Shown one piece after another: positions 20,616-28,286 of a stretch of 64,000 nt of DNA. Location: positions 258,067 through 322,066 of the forward strand of contig NZ_FPAB01000007.1 in the NCBI RefSeq assembly GCF_900116145.1. Direction: 5' to 3'. The position numbers and the translations under genes were made by a program. The notes under the pieces are model-generated. The model was given only the letters and a program-made list of their open reading frames with translations. It was not told the DNA's origin and did no database searches. The stretch comes from Streptomyces harbinensis (GTDB lineage: Bacteria; Actinomycetota; Actinomycetes; Streptomycetales; Streptomycetaceae). Position 1 is the first letter of the stretch; every line of letters starts with the position of its first letter.

Positions 20616-21866
20616 GTGCAGAGAAGTGAATGCCCCCAGCTGTTCGGCCGCGAGTTCGGCGCCGACCCGTACCCGGCGTACGCCTGGCTGCGGGAGAACG
20701 CCCCGGTGTACAAGGCGGAGCTGCCCAGCGGGGTGGCGGCCTGGCTGGTGACCCGGTACGCGGACGCCCGCGCCGCGCTGGCCGACCCCCGGCTGAGCAA
20801 GAACCCCGACCGGCACAGCGCCGCCGCCCACCACAGCGGCCGGGTCGGCATCCCGGGGGAGCGCGGCGCCAACGTCATGACCCATCTGCTGAACATCGAC
20901 CCGCCCGACCACACCCGGCTGCGGCGGCTGGTGGCGAAGGCGTTCACACCGCGCCGGGTGGCGGCGTTCGAGCCGCGGGTGCGGGAGCTGACGGCCGGGC
21001 TGATCGCCTCCTTCGCGGGGCGCGGCGAGGCGGACCTGATCCACGACTTCGCGTTCCCGCTGCCGATCTACGCCATCTGCGACATGCTCGGCGTCCCCCG
21101 GGAGGATCAGGACGACTTCCGCGACTGGGCCGGGATGATGCTGCATCCGTCGGGGAAACGGGGCGGGGTCGGGCGCTCGGTGAAGCGGATGCGGGCCTAT
21201 CTGGGCGACCTGATCCACCGCAAGCGGGCGGATCTGGGGGACGACCTCATCTCGGAGCTGATCCGGGCCTCGGACGACGGGGAGCACCTGTCGGAGGACG
21301 AGGCCGCGGCGATGTCCTTCATCCTGCTGTTCGCCGGGTTCGAGACCACCGTCAATCTCATCGGCAACGGCCTCTACACCCTGCTGCGCCACCCGGCGGA
21401 ACTGGCCGATCTGCGCCGGTCGCTGGCGGCGGGCGAGGAGGAGCTGCTGGCGAGTGCGGTGGAGGAGCTGCTGCGGTTCGACGGGCCGGTGGAGCTGGCC
21501 ACCTGGCGGTTCGCGCGCGAGCCGCTGGAGCTGGGCGGGCAGCGGGTGGCGGCGGGTGATCCGGTGCTGGTGGTGCTGGCCGGTGCCGACCGCGATCCGC
21601 GCCGGTTCGCGCGCCCGGACGTCCTGGATCTGCGCCGCCGGGACAATCAGCACCTGGGGTACGGCCACGGCATCCACTACTGCCTGGGCGCCCCGCTGGC
21701 TCGGCTGGAGGGACGGACGGCGATCGGGATGCTGCTGAGTGCGCTGCCGGATCTGCGGCCGGCGGTGGATCCGGACGAACTGCGCTGGCGCGGTGGCCTG
21801 ATCATGCGGGGACTGCGCTCACTGCCGGTACAATTCACCCCCAGCCATATGACGGAGAGTCAGTAG
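20616..21866 (+). CDS. cytochrome P450, CYP107U1-like
   Basis: A 416-residue soluble bacterial P450. The I-helix oxygen-binding motif LLFAGFETTVN is near residue 235, the K-helix ExxR is EELLRF and the heme loop GYGHGIHYCLGAPLARLE has its cysteine at about 356. The N-terminal signature LNIDPPDHTRLRRLVAKAFTP is typical of CYP105/107 clans. By position beside the rpf and eno genes it matches the S. coelicolor P450 that I recall as CYP107U1, reported to affect sporulation and antibiotic production; the subfamily assignment is unverified. No ferredoxin or reductase lies alongside. The GTG at 20616 is the only reasonable start. The preceding histidine kinase ends 10 bases upstream. Confidence 0.9.
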   Translation: MQRSECPQLFGREFGADPYPAYAWLRENAPVYKAELPSGVAAWLVTRYADARAALADPRLSKNPDRHSAAAHHSGRVGIPGERGANVMTHLLNIDPPDHTRLRRLVAKAFTPRRVAAFEPRVRELTAGLIASFAGRGEADLIHDFAFPLPIYAICDMLGVPREDQDDFRDWAGMMLHPSGKRGGVGRSVKRMRAYLGDLIHRKRADLGDDLISELIRASDDGEHLSEDEAAAMSFILLFAGFETTVNLIGNGLYTLLRHPAELADLRRSLAAGEEELLASAVEELLRFDGPVELATWRFAREPLELGGQRVAAGDPVLVVLAGADRDPRRFARPDVLDLRRRDNQHLGYGHGIHYCLGAPLARLEGRTAIGMLLSALPDLRPAVDPDELRWRGGLIMRGLRSLPVQFTPSHMTESQ

Positions 21867-21928
21867 TGTGATCTGTATGTGATCTCGGTGGGATCAGCTT
21901 GTGATCGCACCGGGCCTCGGGCTAGGTT
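21867..21928 (+). promoter_or_regulatory. rpfC-like promoter with four 11-bp-phased heptamers
   Basis: TGTGATC occurs at 21867, 21878 and 21900, with a one-mismatch copy TGGGATC at 21889, so the four units begin exactly 11 bases apart and lie on one helix face. The last unit overlaps a -35 TTGTGA (21899-21904), followed 18 bases later by TAGGTT (21923-21928). The start codon of the Rpf-like gene is at 21981. The array begins at the P450 stop codon. Confidence 0.6.
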
Positions 21929-21980
21929 CTGCGCTCAACCGCACCACCTCGTCAATGTTGTTCGCACGAGAGGCAGTCAC

Positions 21981-23015
21981 ATGCGCTCCGGCACTGGTCG
22001 TCATCGTCGTCCCAAGCAGCCCCCCGCCTTCGTGGTGGCCGCCGGCGTCACGGGAGCGGGCATCGCCCTGCCACTGCTGGGCACGGCGTCCGCGAACGCG
22101 GTGAGCCCCGACACCTGGGACGCCGCCGCCGCGTGCGAGAGCGGCGGCGTGTGGACGGCGAACACCGACAACGGTTACTACGGCGGGCTCCAGATCCCGC
22201 TGGCGCAGTGGGAGGCCCACGGCGGCACCGACTTCGCCGAGCGCCCCGACCTCGCCTCCCGGGCGCAGCAGATCAAGGTCGCCGAGCGGATGCTGGCGGC
22301 GCAGGGCAGGTCCGCCTTCCCCAGCTGTGCGCTGACCACCGGCCTGTGGCAGGAGTTCCGCGCGGACGCGCAGCAGGCCGCGCCGGAGACGGACGCCGGG
22401 GACGCGGAGAGCGCCGAGGGCGCCGGGCAGGCCGAGGACGCGCGGGGCAGCGGCTCCGGCGGCACCGAGAGCGGCATCGGGGAGAGCACGCCGGGGGAGA
22501 CGGCGCGGGACTCCGCCGGCTCCGGGAGCGGCACGGACCGGTCCGCCGACGCATCCGCCGACACGCCGGGCGACACGGCCGCCGACGAGAAGACCGGGCA
22601 GGGCACCGGCAAGCCCGCCGGCTCCGCCACCGGTGAGGAGGACGGGGCCACGGCGGACGAGGAGGGCACCGGCCGCCACCGGGGTGAGGCCGCCGACGAA
22701 CAGGACGGCCGGGCGGGTGAGAACGCGGACGGCACCGGTCGGCACGCCGAACGGCCCGCCGACCGGGCCGGGGAGCGTACGGAGGCGGACGCGGACGGGG
22801 CCGGGGACGCCACCGCGCCGGAGGCCGCCGAGGGCACCACGGCGGCGGGTTCGTACGAGGTGATCAGCGGGGACACGCTCTCGCAGATCGCCGACACCCT
22901 GACCGTGGAGGGCGGTTGGCCCGCGCTCTACGCCGCGAACGAATCGGTCATTGGCGACAACCCCGACCATATAGTCCCCGGTCTTGAGCTGGAGTTGGGC
23001 GCGAAGGCCGATTAA
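21981..23015 (+). CDS. resuscitation-promoting factor-like transglycosylase with LysM (RpfC-like)
   Basis: A 344-residue secreted muralytic enzyme. A twin-basic start and hydrophobic signal (FVVAAGVTGAGIALPLLG) end near ANA at residue 36. The Rpf catalytic core follows (TWDAAAACESGGVWTANT, glutamate in CESGG, then GYYGGLQIPLAQW). A very long acidic Asp/Glu/Gly/Ala linker (about 140-285) leads to a C-terminal LysM peptidoglycan-binding domain (YEVISGDTLSQIADTL, IVPGLELELG). It cleaves peptidoglycan glycan strands and would aid germination and growth. The start has GAGAGG upstream. It lies immediately before a second Rpf gene, as I recall for rpfC and rpfA in S. coelicolor. It is not preceded by the riboswitch found at its neighbour. 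Confidence 0.85.
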   Translation: MRSGTGRHRRPKQPPAFVVAAGVTGAGIALPLLGTASANAVSPDTWDAAAACESGGVWTANTDNGYYGGLQIPLAQWEAHGGTDFAERPDLASRAQQIKVAERMLAAQGRSAFPSCALTTGLWQEFRADAQQAAPETDAGDAESAEGAGQAEDARGSGSGGTESGIGESTPGETARDSAGSGSGTDRSADASADTPGDTAADEKTGQGTGKPAGSATGEEDGATADEEGTGRHRGEAADEQDGRAGENADGTGRHAERPADRAGERTEADADGAGDATAPEAAEGTTAAGSYEVISGDTLSQIADTLTVEGGWPALYAANESVIGDNPDHIVPGLELELGAKAD

Positions 23016-23221
23016 GGGCCGGTATGGCAGGACGACTTCCGTAGGGTGTTAAGTGTGACCATCGTCTCTCTATGCGACGATCGCGCCCGACAGGTCCGCA
23101 CTGTCCGTTTCCCCGCTGACCTGCGCAGACATCCCCCGTTCGGAGTCAAGCCACGCCCGCGCCGCGATCTTCATCGTTCTTGAATCGTTAGTCGGCGTGT
23201 GTTTAGTGTCCCCCGCTCGGT

Positions 23222-23450
23222 TTTACATACCGGGCACCCCGGCCGTACGCCGAATCCTGCCGCCGGCCGGGGGACCACCACTGCGCCACAACCGCTTGGC
23301 AGGAGCGGGGGACCCAGTCCGCCACCCGGCGGCCATCAGCAAGGCCGGGCAGCGGAACGCCGGACCGGAACCCTCCGGTACGGCTCGGGGTGAAGCCGGG
23401 ACGGATCCGTCCGTCCCGGCCGGGCAACTCACTGACCCGAACCCGACAGC
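23222..23450 (+). ncRNA. c-di-AMP (ydaO/yuaA) riboswitch in the rpfA leader
   Basis: The 468-base stretch between the two Rpf genes holds no gene but a structured leader. Elements of the ydaO class are visible: a GGGGGACC segment near 23272, GCAGGAGCGGGGGACCC near 23300 and a GGGGTGAAGCCGG segment near 23387. The tail CCCGACAGCTCACCTCGCAG at 23440-23459 is, from memory, a hallmark of Streptomyces ydaO leaders upstream of cell-wall hydrolase genes. In Streptomyces rpfA is reported to be controlled this way, c-di-AMP switching expression off. The exact borders are approximate, and upstream sequence (23030-23200) may carry the promoter. Confidence 0.75.
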
Positions 23451-23483
23451 TCACCTCGCAGGCGTCCGGTGAGAAGGATCGTC

Positions 23484-24176
23484 ATGCTGTTCTCCGGCAA
23501 GGGCCGTCACCGCCGTCCCTCCAAGCCGACCCGCCTCGCGACCGCCGCCGGTGTCACCGGTGCCGCCGTCGCCATCCCCCTGATCGGTGCCACCGGCGCC
23601 AACGCCGCCTCGGTCGACACCTGGGACGCCGTCGCCCAGTGCGAGTCGGGCGGCGACTGGTCCATCAACACCGGCAACGGCTACTACGGCGGCCTCCAGT
23701 TCTCCAGCTCCTCCTGGGCGGCGGCCGGCGGCACCCAGTACGCCGCGCAGGCCAACCAGGCCACCAAGGACCAGCAGATCGCCACCGCCGAGGTGCTGCT
23801 CTCCATGCAGGGCCCGGGCGCCTGGCCGGTGTGCGGCGCGCAGGCAGGCCTGTCCGCCGGCGGCCCGGCCGCCGAGGTCGACCCCGGTGGCTCCGCCGAG
23901 GAGACCCCCGCCCCGGCCGAGGAGGCCCCCGCTCCGGTCGAGGAGGCTCCGGTGCAGGAGGAGGCCCCGGCCCCGGCTCCCGCCCCGCAGTCCACCGCGC
24001 CCGCCGAGAGCGCCCCGGCCGCCACCGGCGACACCTACACGGTGGTGTCCGGCGACACCCTGTCCAAGATCGCCGCCGCCCACGGCACCACCTGGCAGGA
24101 GCTGTACCAGCGCAACACCGAGGTCGTCGGCGACGACCCCAACCTGATCTTCCCCGGCCAGCAGCTCGCCCTGTGA
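23484..24176 (+). CDS. rpfA: resuscitation-promoting factor RpfA (Rpf core plus LysM)
   Basis: A 230-residue secreted protein. The signal sequence ends at about ANA (residue 42). The Rpf core is TWDAVAQCESGGDWSINT with catalytic glutamate in CESGG, then GYYGGLQFSSSSW. A Pro/Ala/Glu-rich linker with repeated EEAPAP units spans about 130-175. A C-terminal LysM domain (YTVVSGDTLSKIAAAHG, LIFPGQQLAL) anchors it to peptidoglycan. ATG 23484 has GAGAAGG six bases upstream; the GTG at 23469 lacks that spacing. It is controlled by the upstream c-di-AMP riboswitch and ends in a clear terminator. The role is glycan cleavage during germination and growth. Confidence 0.92.
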   Translation: MLFSGKGRHRRPSKPTRLATAAGVTGAAVAIPLIGATGANAASVDTWDAVAQCESGGDWSINTGNGYYGGLQFSSSSWAAAGGTQYAAQANQATKDQQIATAEVLLSMQGPGAWPVCGAQAGLSAGGPAAEVDPGGSAEETPAPAEEAPAPVEEAPVQEEAPAPAPAPQSTAPAESAPAATGDTYTVVSGDTLSKIAAAHGTTWQELYQRNTEVVGDDPNLIFPGQQLAL

Positions 24177-24206
24177 GCTGACCGACGGTCCGGCGAAACG
24201 ATCCTC

Positions 24207-24272
24207 CCGCCCGGCGCGGGGTGGTGAACGGCGGCGCAACCCGCCGTGTCCCCGCCCCGCGCCGGGTTTTCT
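24207..24272 (+). terminator. rpfA terminator
   Basis: CCCGGCGCGGGG (24210-24221) pairs with CCCCGCGCCGGG (24255-24266), with an inner GCGGC/GCCGC-type stem, followed by TTTTCTT. This is one of the few T-tailed hairpins in the window. Confidence 0.8.
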
Positions 24273-24442
24273 TCCGCCCGTAAACAAAAAGATGCCCGGC
24301 CCGCAAACCGCCTCTGACCTGCTTGAACGCGGACGATGACGGGGTTTGTGGTGAGCTTGTGAGCGGCAGCGGGACCCGGGCCGGTTAGGCTCAGAGGGTT
24401 TCAAGACGCCATAAGACGTCCATCCAGACGAAGGAGCCCCTT

Positions 24443-25723
24443 GTGCCGTCCATCGACGTCGTCGTAGCCCGCGAGATCCTCGACTCGCGGGGCAACCCCA
24501 CGGTCGAGGTCGAGGTTGGCCTCGACGACAGCAGTACCGGCCGCGCCGCCGTGCCCTCGGGCGCCTCCACCGGAGCCTTCGAGGCGCTGGAGCTGCGCGA
24601 CGGAGACGCCGGCCGCTACCAGGGCAAGGGCGTGGAGAAGGCCGTGCTGGCCGTCATCGAGCAGATCGGCCCCGAGCTGGTCGGCTACGACGCCACCGAG
24701 CAGCGCCTGATCGACCAGGCGATGTTCGACCTCGACGCCACCGCCGACAAGTCCTCGCTCGGCGCCAACGCCATCCTCGGTGTGTCGCTGGCCGTGGCCC
24801 ACGCCGCGTCCGAGTCCCGTGACCTGCCGCTCTTCCGCTACCTGGGCGGCCCCAACGCGCACCTGCTGCCGGTGCCGATGATGAACATCCTCAACGGCGG
24901 CTCGCACGCGGACTCCAATGTCGACATCCAGGAGTTCATGATCGCCCCGATCGGCGCCGAGTCCTTCTCGGAGGCCGTGCGCTGGGGCGCCGAGACGTAC
25001 CACACCCTCAAGTCCGTCCTCAAGGAGCGCGGCCTGTCCACCGGCCTGGGCGACGAGGGCGGCTTCGCGCCGAACCTGGACTCCAACCGCGAGGCCCTCG
25101 ACCTCATCATCGAGGCCATCCAGAAGGCCGGCTACACCCCCGGCCAGGACATCGCGCTCGCCCTGGACGTGGCCGCCACCGAGTTCTACAGCGACGGCGT
25201 CTACACCTTCGAGGGCAAGACCCGCACCGCCGAGGAGATGACCGCGTACTACGCCGAGCTGGTCGAGGCGTACCCGCTGGTCTCCATCGAGGACCCGCTG
25301 AACGAGGAGGACTGGGAGGGCTGGCACACCCTCACCACCCAGCTCGGCGACAAGGTGCAGATCGTCGGCGACGACCTGTTCGTCACCAACCCCGAGCGGC
25401 TCCAGCGCGGCATCGACTCCGGCACCGCCAACGCGCTGCTGGTGAAGGTCAACCAGATCGGCTCCCTCACCGAGACCCTGGACGCCGTCGAGCTGGCCCA
25501 GCGCAACGGCTACCGCTGCATGATGTCGCACCGCTCCGGCGAGACCGAGGACGTCACCATCGCCGACCTGGCCGTCGCCACCAACTGCGGCCAGATCAAG
25601 ACCGGTGCCCCCGCCCGTTCCGAGCGGGTCGCCAAGTACAACCAGCTCATGCGGATCGAGGAGATCCTGGACGACGCGGCCGTCTACGCGGGCCGCAGCG
25701 CCTTCCCGCGCTTCCAGGGCTGA
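24443..25723 (+). CDS. eno: enolase
   Basis: Enolase converts 2-phosphoglycerate to phosphoenolpyruvate in glycolysis. The 426-residue protein is standard length and starts MPSIDVVVAREILDSRGNPT. It has the substrate-loop residues SGASTGAFEALELRD, the metal-binding DVAATEF, SIEDPL and VGDDLFVTN, the catalytic lysine in LLVKVNQIGS and the signature MSHRSGETED. The GTG start has AAGGAG upstream. A candidate -10 TAGGCT lies at 24386-24391. A hairpin separates it from divIC, so it may be partly monocistronic, with read-through into the cell-division operon. Confidence 0.98.
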   Translation: MPSIDVVVAREILDSRGNPTVEVEVGLDDSSTGRAAVPSGASTGAFEALELRDGDAGRYQGKGVEKAVLAVIEQIGPELVGYDATEQRLIDQAMFDLDATADKSSLGANAILGVSLAVAHAASESRDLPLFRYLGGPNAHLLPVPMMNILNGGSHADSNVDIQEFMIAPIGAESFSEAVRWGAETYHTLKSVLKERGLSTGLGDEGGFAPNLDSNREALDLIIEAIQKAGYTPGQDIALALDVAATEFYSDGVYTFEGKTRTAEEMTAYYAELVEAYPLVSIEDPLNEEDWEGWHTLTTQLGDKVQIVGDDLFVTNPERLQRGIDSGTANALLVKVNQIGSLTETLDAVELAQRNGYRCMMSHRSGETEDVTIADLAVATNCGQIKTGAPARSERVAKYNQLMRIEEILDDAAVYAGRSAFPRFQG

Positions 25724-25746
25724 GAACCCCGTCCGCCGCTGCCGCC

Positions 25747-25780
25747 GTCCCCGCCACCCGTCCCGTACGGTGGCGGGGAC
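25747..25780 (+). terminator. hairpin after eno
   Basis: GTCCCCGCCACC (25747-25758) pairs perfectly with GGTGGCGGGGAC (25769-25780) around a ten-base loop, 24 bases after the enolase stop and 37 bases before the divIC start. Confidence 0.65.
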
Positions 25781-25816
25781 AGCTGTGTGTACCAACGGCG
25801 TGACGGGGAGGCTGAT

Positions 25817-26326
25817 GTGGCGGCGGACCGGGACCGGTTCTCCACCGCGACGCGGATCAGGGCGCTGGGCGAGCAGGCCGCCGCCCGGGTCTACCGGGCG
25901 CAGAACCGGCGGCTGCGCCGCCCGGTGCGCCGCAGCCGGCTCACCGGCCGGGCCGCGCTCCTCGCGTTGGTCATCGGCACGCTGATCGTGGCGCTGGCCT
26001 ACCCGTTGCGCGAGTACGTCTCGCAGCGCTCGGAGATCGGCGACGAACGGCGCAAGGCCGAGGAGGCCCGGGAGCGGGTGGAGGAACTGCGGGACGAGAA
26101 GGCCCGCTGGCAGGACCCGGCGTACGTCGAGCAGCAGGCGCGCCGTCATCTGCACTACGTGCGCCCCGGGGAGACCGGCTACATCCTGCCGGACCCGCCG
26201 GGCGGCACGGAGGGCGACGAGGACGATCCGCTGCACACCCGCGGTGCCCCCGCCAACCGCCCTTGGTACGACAATCTGTGGGACGGCATCGACAAGGCCG
26301 ACCGAGCGGCACCCCTGACGCGATGA
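25817..26326 (+). CDS. divIC: septum formation initiator DivIC/FtsB
   Basis: A 169-residue bitopic division protein. It has a basic cytoplasmic N-terminus, a single membrane segment at about 46-64 (AALLALVIGTLIVALAYPL) and a coiled coil (SQRSEIGDERRKAEEARERV) followed by the FtsB/DivIC signature KARWQDPAYVEQQARRHLHYVRPGE. A C-terminal tail carries a Trp-rich end. DivIC partners FtsL and FtsQ in the divisome and is needed for efficient sporulation septation in Streptomyces. I chose GTG 25817 because GGGGAGG lies five bases upstream. The stop overlaps the DUF501 start (ATGA). Confidence 0.9.
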   Translation: MAADRDRFSTATRIRALGEQAAARVYRAQNRRLRRPVRRSRLTGRAALLALVIGTLIVALAYPLREYVSQRSEIGDERRKAEEARERVEELRDEKARWQDPAYVEQQARRHLHYVRPGETGYILPDPPGGTEGDEDDPLHTRGAPANRPWYDNLWDGIDKADRAAPLTR

Positions 26327-26904
26327 GAGCGATGAAGAACGAGAACCAGAGCGACACGGCCACGGCCCCGGACGGGGCCACGGCCCCGGACCAGGCCACG
26401 GCCCCGGACGGGGCCACGGACGCGGACACCGCGGCGGTGGCGGCCCAGCTGGGCCGCGTCCCGCGCGGCCTGCGCGGGGTGGCGCACCGCTGCCCGTGCG
26501 GCAACCCCGACGTGGTGGAGACGGCGCCCCGGCTGGAGGACGGCAGCCCGTTCCCCACCACGTACTACCTGACCTGCCCGCGCGCGGCCTCCGCGATCGG
26601 CACCCTGGAGGCGAACGGGGTGATGAAGGAGATGACCGCGAGGCTTGCCACCGACCCCGAGCTGGCCGCCGCGTACCGGGCCGCGCACGAGGACTACATC
26701 GCGCGCCGGGACGCCATCGAGGTGCTGGCGGGCTTCCCCAGCGCCGGCGGGATGCCGGACCGGGTGAAGTGCCTGCACGTCCTGGTGGCGCACTCGCTGG
26801 CGGCGGGCCCCGGCGTCAACCCGCTGGGTGACGAGGCACTCGAAATGCTTCCCGAATGGTGGCGGAAGGGACCGTGCGTGACGGCGGAGGAGACGGACCG
26901 GTGA
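26323..26904 (+). CDS. DUF501 domain protein
   Basis: A 193-residue member of the conserved actinobacterial DUF501 family, usually found between divIC and ppx. The conserved region runs from about residue 44 (LGRVPRGLRGVAHRCPCGNPDVVET) through TTYYLTCPRAASAIGTLE to the end (VKCLHVLVAHSLA, NPLGDEALEM). Conserved cysteines and a histidine (RCPCG, LTCPR, KCLHVLVAH) suggest metal binding. The N-terminal 35 residues are a species-specific repeat (ATAPDG units). The ATG overlaps the divIC stop and the 3' end overlaps the ppx GTG, so divIC-DUF501-ppx form a tightly coupled operon. Biochemical function is unknown. Confidence 0.9.
   Translation: MRAMKNENQSDTATAPDGATAPDQATAPDGATDADTAAVAAQLGRVPRGLRGVAHRCPCGNPDVVETAPRLEDGSPFPTTYYLTCPRAASAIGTLEANGVMKEMTARLATDPELAAAYRAAHEDYIARRDAIEVLAGFPSAGGMPDRVKCLHVLVAHSLAAGPGVNPLGDEALEMLPEWWRKGPCVTAEETDR
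26359..26430 (+). repeat. 18-bp tandem repeat inside the DUF501 gene
   Basis: GCCACGGCCCCGGACGGG is repeated in register at 26359, 26377 (last bases CAG) and 26395, with a diverged fourth unit at 26413. It codes for ATAPDG-type hexapeptides in a non-conserved N-terminal extension, so copy number is probably variable between strains. Confidence 0.75.
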
Positions 26905-27830
26905 AAGCGGCGGCGATCGACTGCGGTACCAACTCCATCCGGCTGCTGATCGCGGACGCCGATCCGGCCACCGGCGCGCTGAAGGACCTGGACCGCCGGA
27001 TGGAGATCGTCCGGCTCGGCCAGGGCGTGGACCGTGCCGGCCGGCTGGCCCCGGAGGCCCTGGCCCGCACCCTGGAGGCGTGCCGCCGCTACGCGGGGGC
27101 GATCGAGGCGCACGGGGTGACCCCGGACCGGATCCGGTTCGCGGCCACCTCGGCGACCCGGGACGCGGAGAACCGGGCGGACTTCGTCGCCGGCGTCCGC
27201 GACATCCTGGGCACCGAGCCCGAGGTGATCACCGGCATGGAGGAGGCGGCGCTGTCCTTCACCGGCGCCACCCGGGAGCTGACCGGCGCGGGCACCGCCC
27301 TGGTGGTGGACATCGGCGGCGGCTCCACCGAATTCGTACTGGGGAATCGCGAGGTAAGCGCGGCCCGCAGTGTGAACATCGGCTGCGTCCGGCTGACCGA
27401 GCGGCACGCTCTGGCCGACCCGCCGACGGCCGGCCAGATCGCGGCCATGACGGCGGACATCGACGCGGCGCTGGACGAGGCGGGCCGCTCGGTGGCGCTC
27501 GCCGGGGCCGACACCCTGGTGGGGCTGGCCGGCTCGGTCACCACGGTGGCCGGGATCGCCCTGGAACTGCCCGCGTACGACCCGGCGGCGATCCACCACT
27601 CCCGGATCCCGGCGGCCACCGTGCGGGCCGTCTCCGACCGGCTGCTGACCGCCTCCCACGCCGAACGCGCGGCGATCCCGGTGATGCACCCCGGCCGTAC
27701 CGACGTGATCGGCGCGGGCGCGCTGATCCTGGCCCGGATCATGGCGCGCACCGGCGCGGCCGAGGTGGTCGTCTCGGAGCACGACATCCTGGACGGCCTG
27801 CTGTGGAGCGCGGTGGAACGGGCGTCCTGA
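26901..27830 (+). CDS. ppx: Ppx/GppA family exopolyphosphatase
   Basis: A 309-residue ASKHA-fold phosphatase that hydrolyses terminal phosphates from polyphosphate or pppGpp. Motifs: AAIDCGTNSIRLLIAD at the N-terminus (phosphate 1 loop), FAATSATRDAEN, VVDIGGGSTEFVLG (phosphate 2 loop, about residue 137) and GLAGSVTTVAGIAL. It is the short actinobacterial version, without the C-terminal HD-like domain of the longer enzymes. The GTG start overlaps the DUF501 stop by four bases. It ends the divIC operon, six bases before the convergent small ORF. Confidence 0.92.
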   Translation: MKAAAIDCGTNSIRLLIADADPATGALKDLDRRMEIVRLGQGVDRAGRLAPEALARTLEACRRYAGAIEAHGVTPDRIRFAATSATRDAENRADFVAGVRDILGTEPEVITGMEEAALSFTGATRELTGAGTALVVDIGGGSTEFVLGNREVSAARSVNIGCVRLTERHALADPPTAGQIAAMTADIDAALDEAGRSVALAGADTLVGLAGSVTTVAGIALELPAYDPAAIHHSRIPAATVRAVSDRLLTASHAERAAIPVMHPGRTDVIGAGALILARIMARTGAAEVVVSEHDILDGLLWSAVERAS

Positions 27831-27836
27831 GGGCCG

Positions 27837-27977
27837 TCACCGCCCCACGGCGCAGGAGGCCAGCGCGATGAGCGGCGCCCCGATCACCATCAGGCAGCCG
27901 ACGCCCACCAGCAGGCGCTCGAGGGGGCCGGCGACCTGGCGCGGCTCGGCGGGCCGCGGGGCGGAGAGCTGGGGCAC
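27837..27977 (-). CDS. 46-aa small membrane protein, candidate
   Basis: On the minus strand a GTG at 27977 opens a 46-codon frame starting MPQLSAPRPAEPRQ and ending LASCAVGR. It has one hydrophobic helix (LLVGVGCLMVIGAPLIALA, about residues 22-40). AAGGA lies nine bases upstream at a workable distance. It converges on ppx with a six-base gap and diverges from ndh. A Rex-like operator lies about 75 bases upstream (28053-28070). I recognise no family. The clear Shine-Dalgarno, membrane helix and tight fit after ppx support it as real. Confidence 0.55.
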   Translation of the reverse strand: MPQLSAPRPAEPRQVAGPLERLLVGVGCLMVIGAPLIALASCAVGR

Positions 27978-28052
27978 GGCGTACGGTCCTTCCGGTGATC
28001 GGCGGGATTTCACCGTAGGGGCAGTACGCGGATGCCGGGGCGGCGAAGAACT

Positions 28053-28070
28053 TCGTGAAGTTTTTCACAT
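28053..28070. promoter_or_regulatory. Rex operator-like site 1
   Basis: The 18-mer at 28053-28070 has half-sites TCGTGAA and TTCACAT separated by GTTT. It matches 12 of 14 defined positions of the Rex operator TTGTGAA-N4-TTCACAA as I recall it. It lies between the divergent small membrane ORF and ndh, closer to the former. Confidence 0.55.
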
Positions 28071-28121
28071 GGGCGCGCCGCGGTGAGCGGCCGAGGACGG
28101 CCGAATCATGATCCACCGGAC

Positions 28122-28165
28122 CCCCCGGCCCCCGGCGCACCACCCGGCGCTCCGGGGGCCGGGGG
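28122..28165. other. strong GC hairpin between the two Rex-like sites
   Basis: CCCCCGGCCCCCGG (28122-28135) pairs perfectly with CCGGGGGCCGGGGG (28152-28165) around a 16-base loop. It is in non-coding DNA 120 bases before ndh and is not followed by T residues. It may terminate upstream transcription or insulate the divergent promoters. The whole 309-base gap 27978-28286 otherwise holds only the two operator-like sites and the ndh promoter. Confidence 0.5.
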
Positions 28166-28234
28166 ACAACCCCGCAGGTCGCGGGGGTAAGGGGCGGAAA
28201 GGGGCGCGTAGTGTATCAGACGGGTCGCAGAACC

Positions 28235-28279
28235 TTGTGAAGGGCCTCACGAGGTCCCCCCTCGGGGTGGGTGGATACT
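28235..28279 (+). promoter_or_regulatory. ndh promoter with Rex operator-like site 2
   Basis: TTGTGA (28235-28240) and TCACGA (28247-28252) form an 18-bp Rex-type dyad, extended outward by CC and GG, matching 12 of 14 defined consensus positions. A -10-like GATACT (28274-28279) lies eight bases before the ndh ATG, implying a nearly leaderless mRNA whose -35 region overlaps the operator. High NADH would release Rex and induce ndh. Confidence 0.65.
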
Positions 28280-28286
28280 CGATGGC

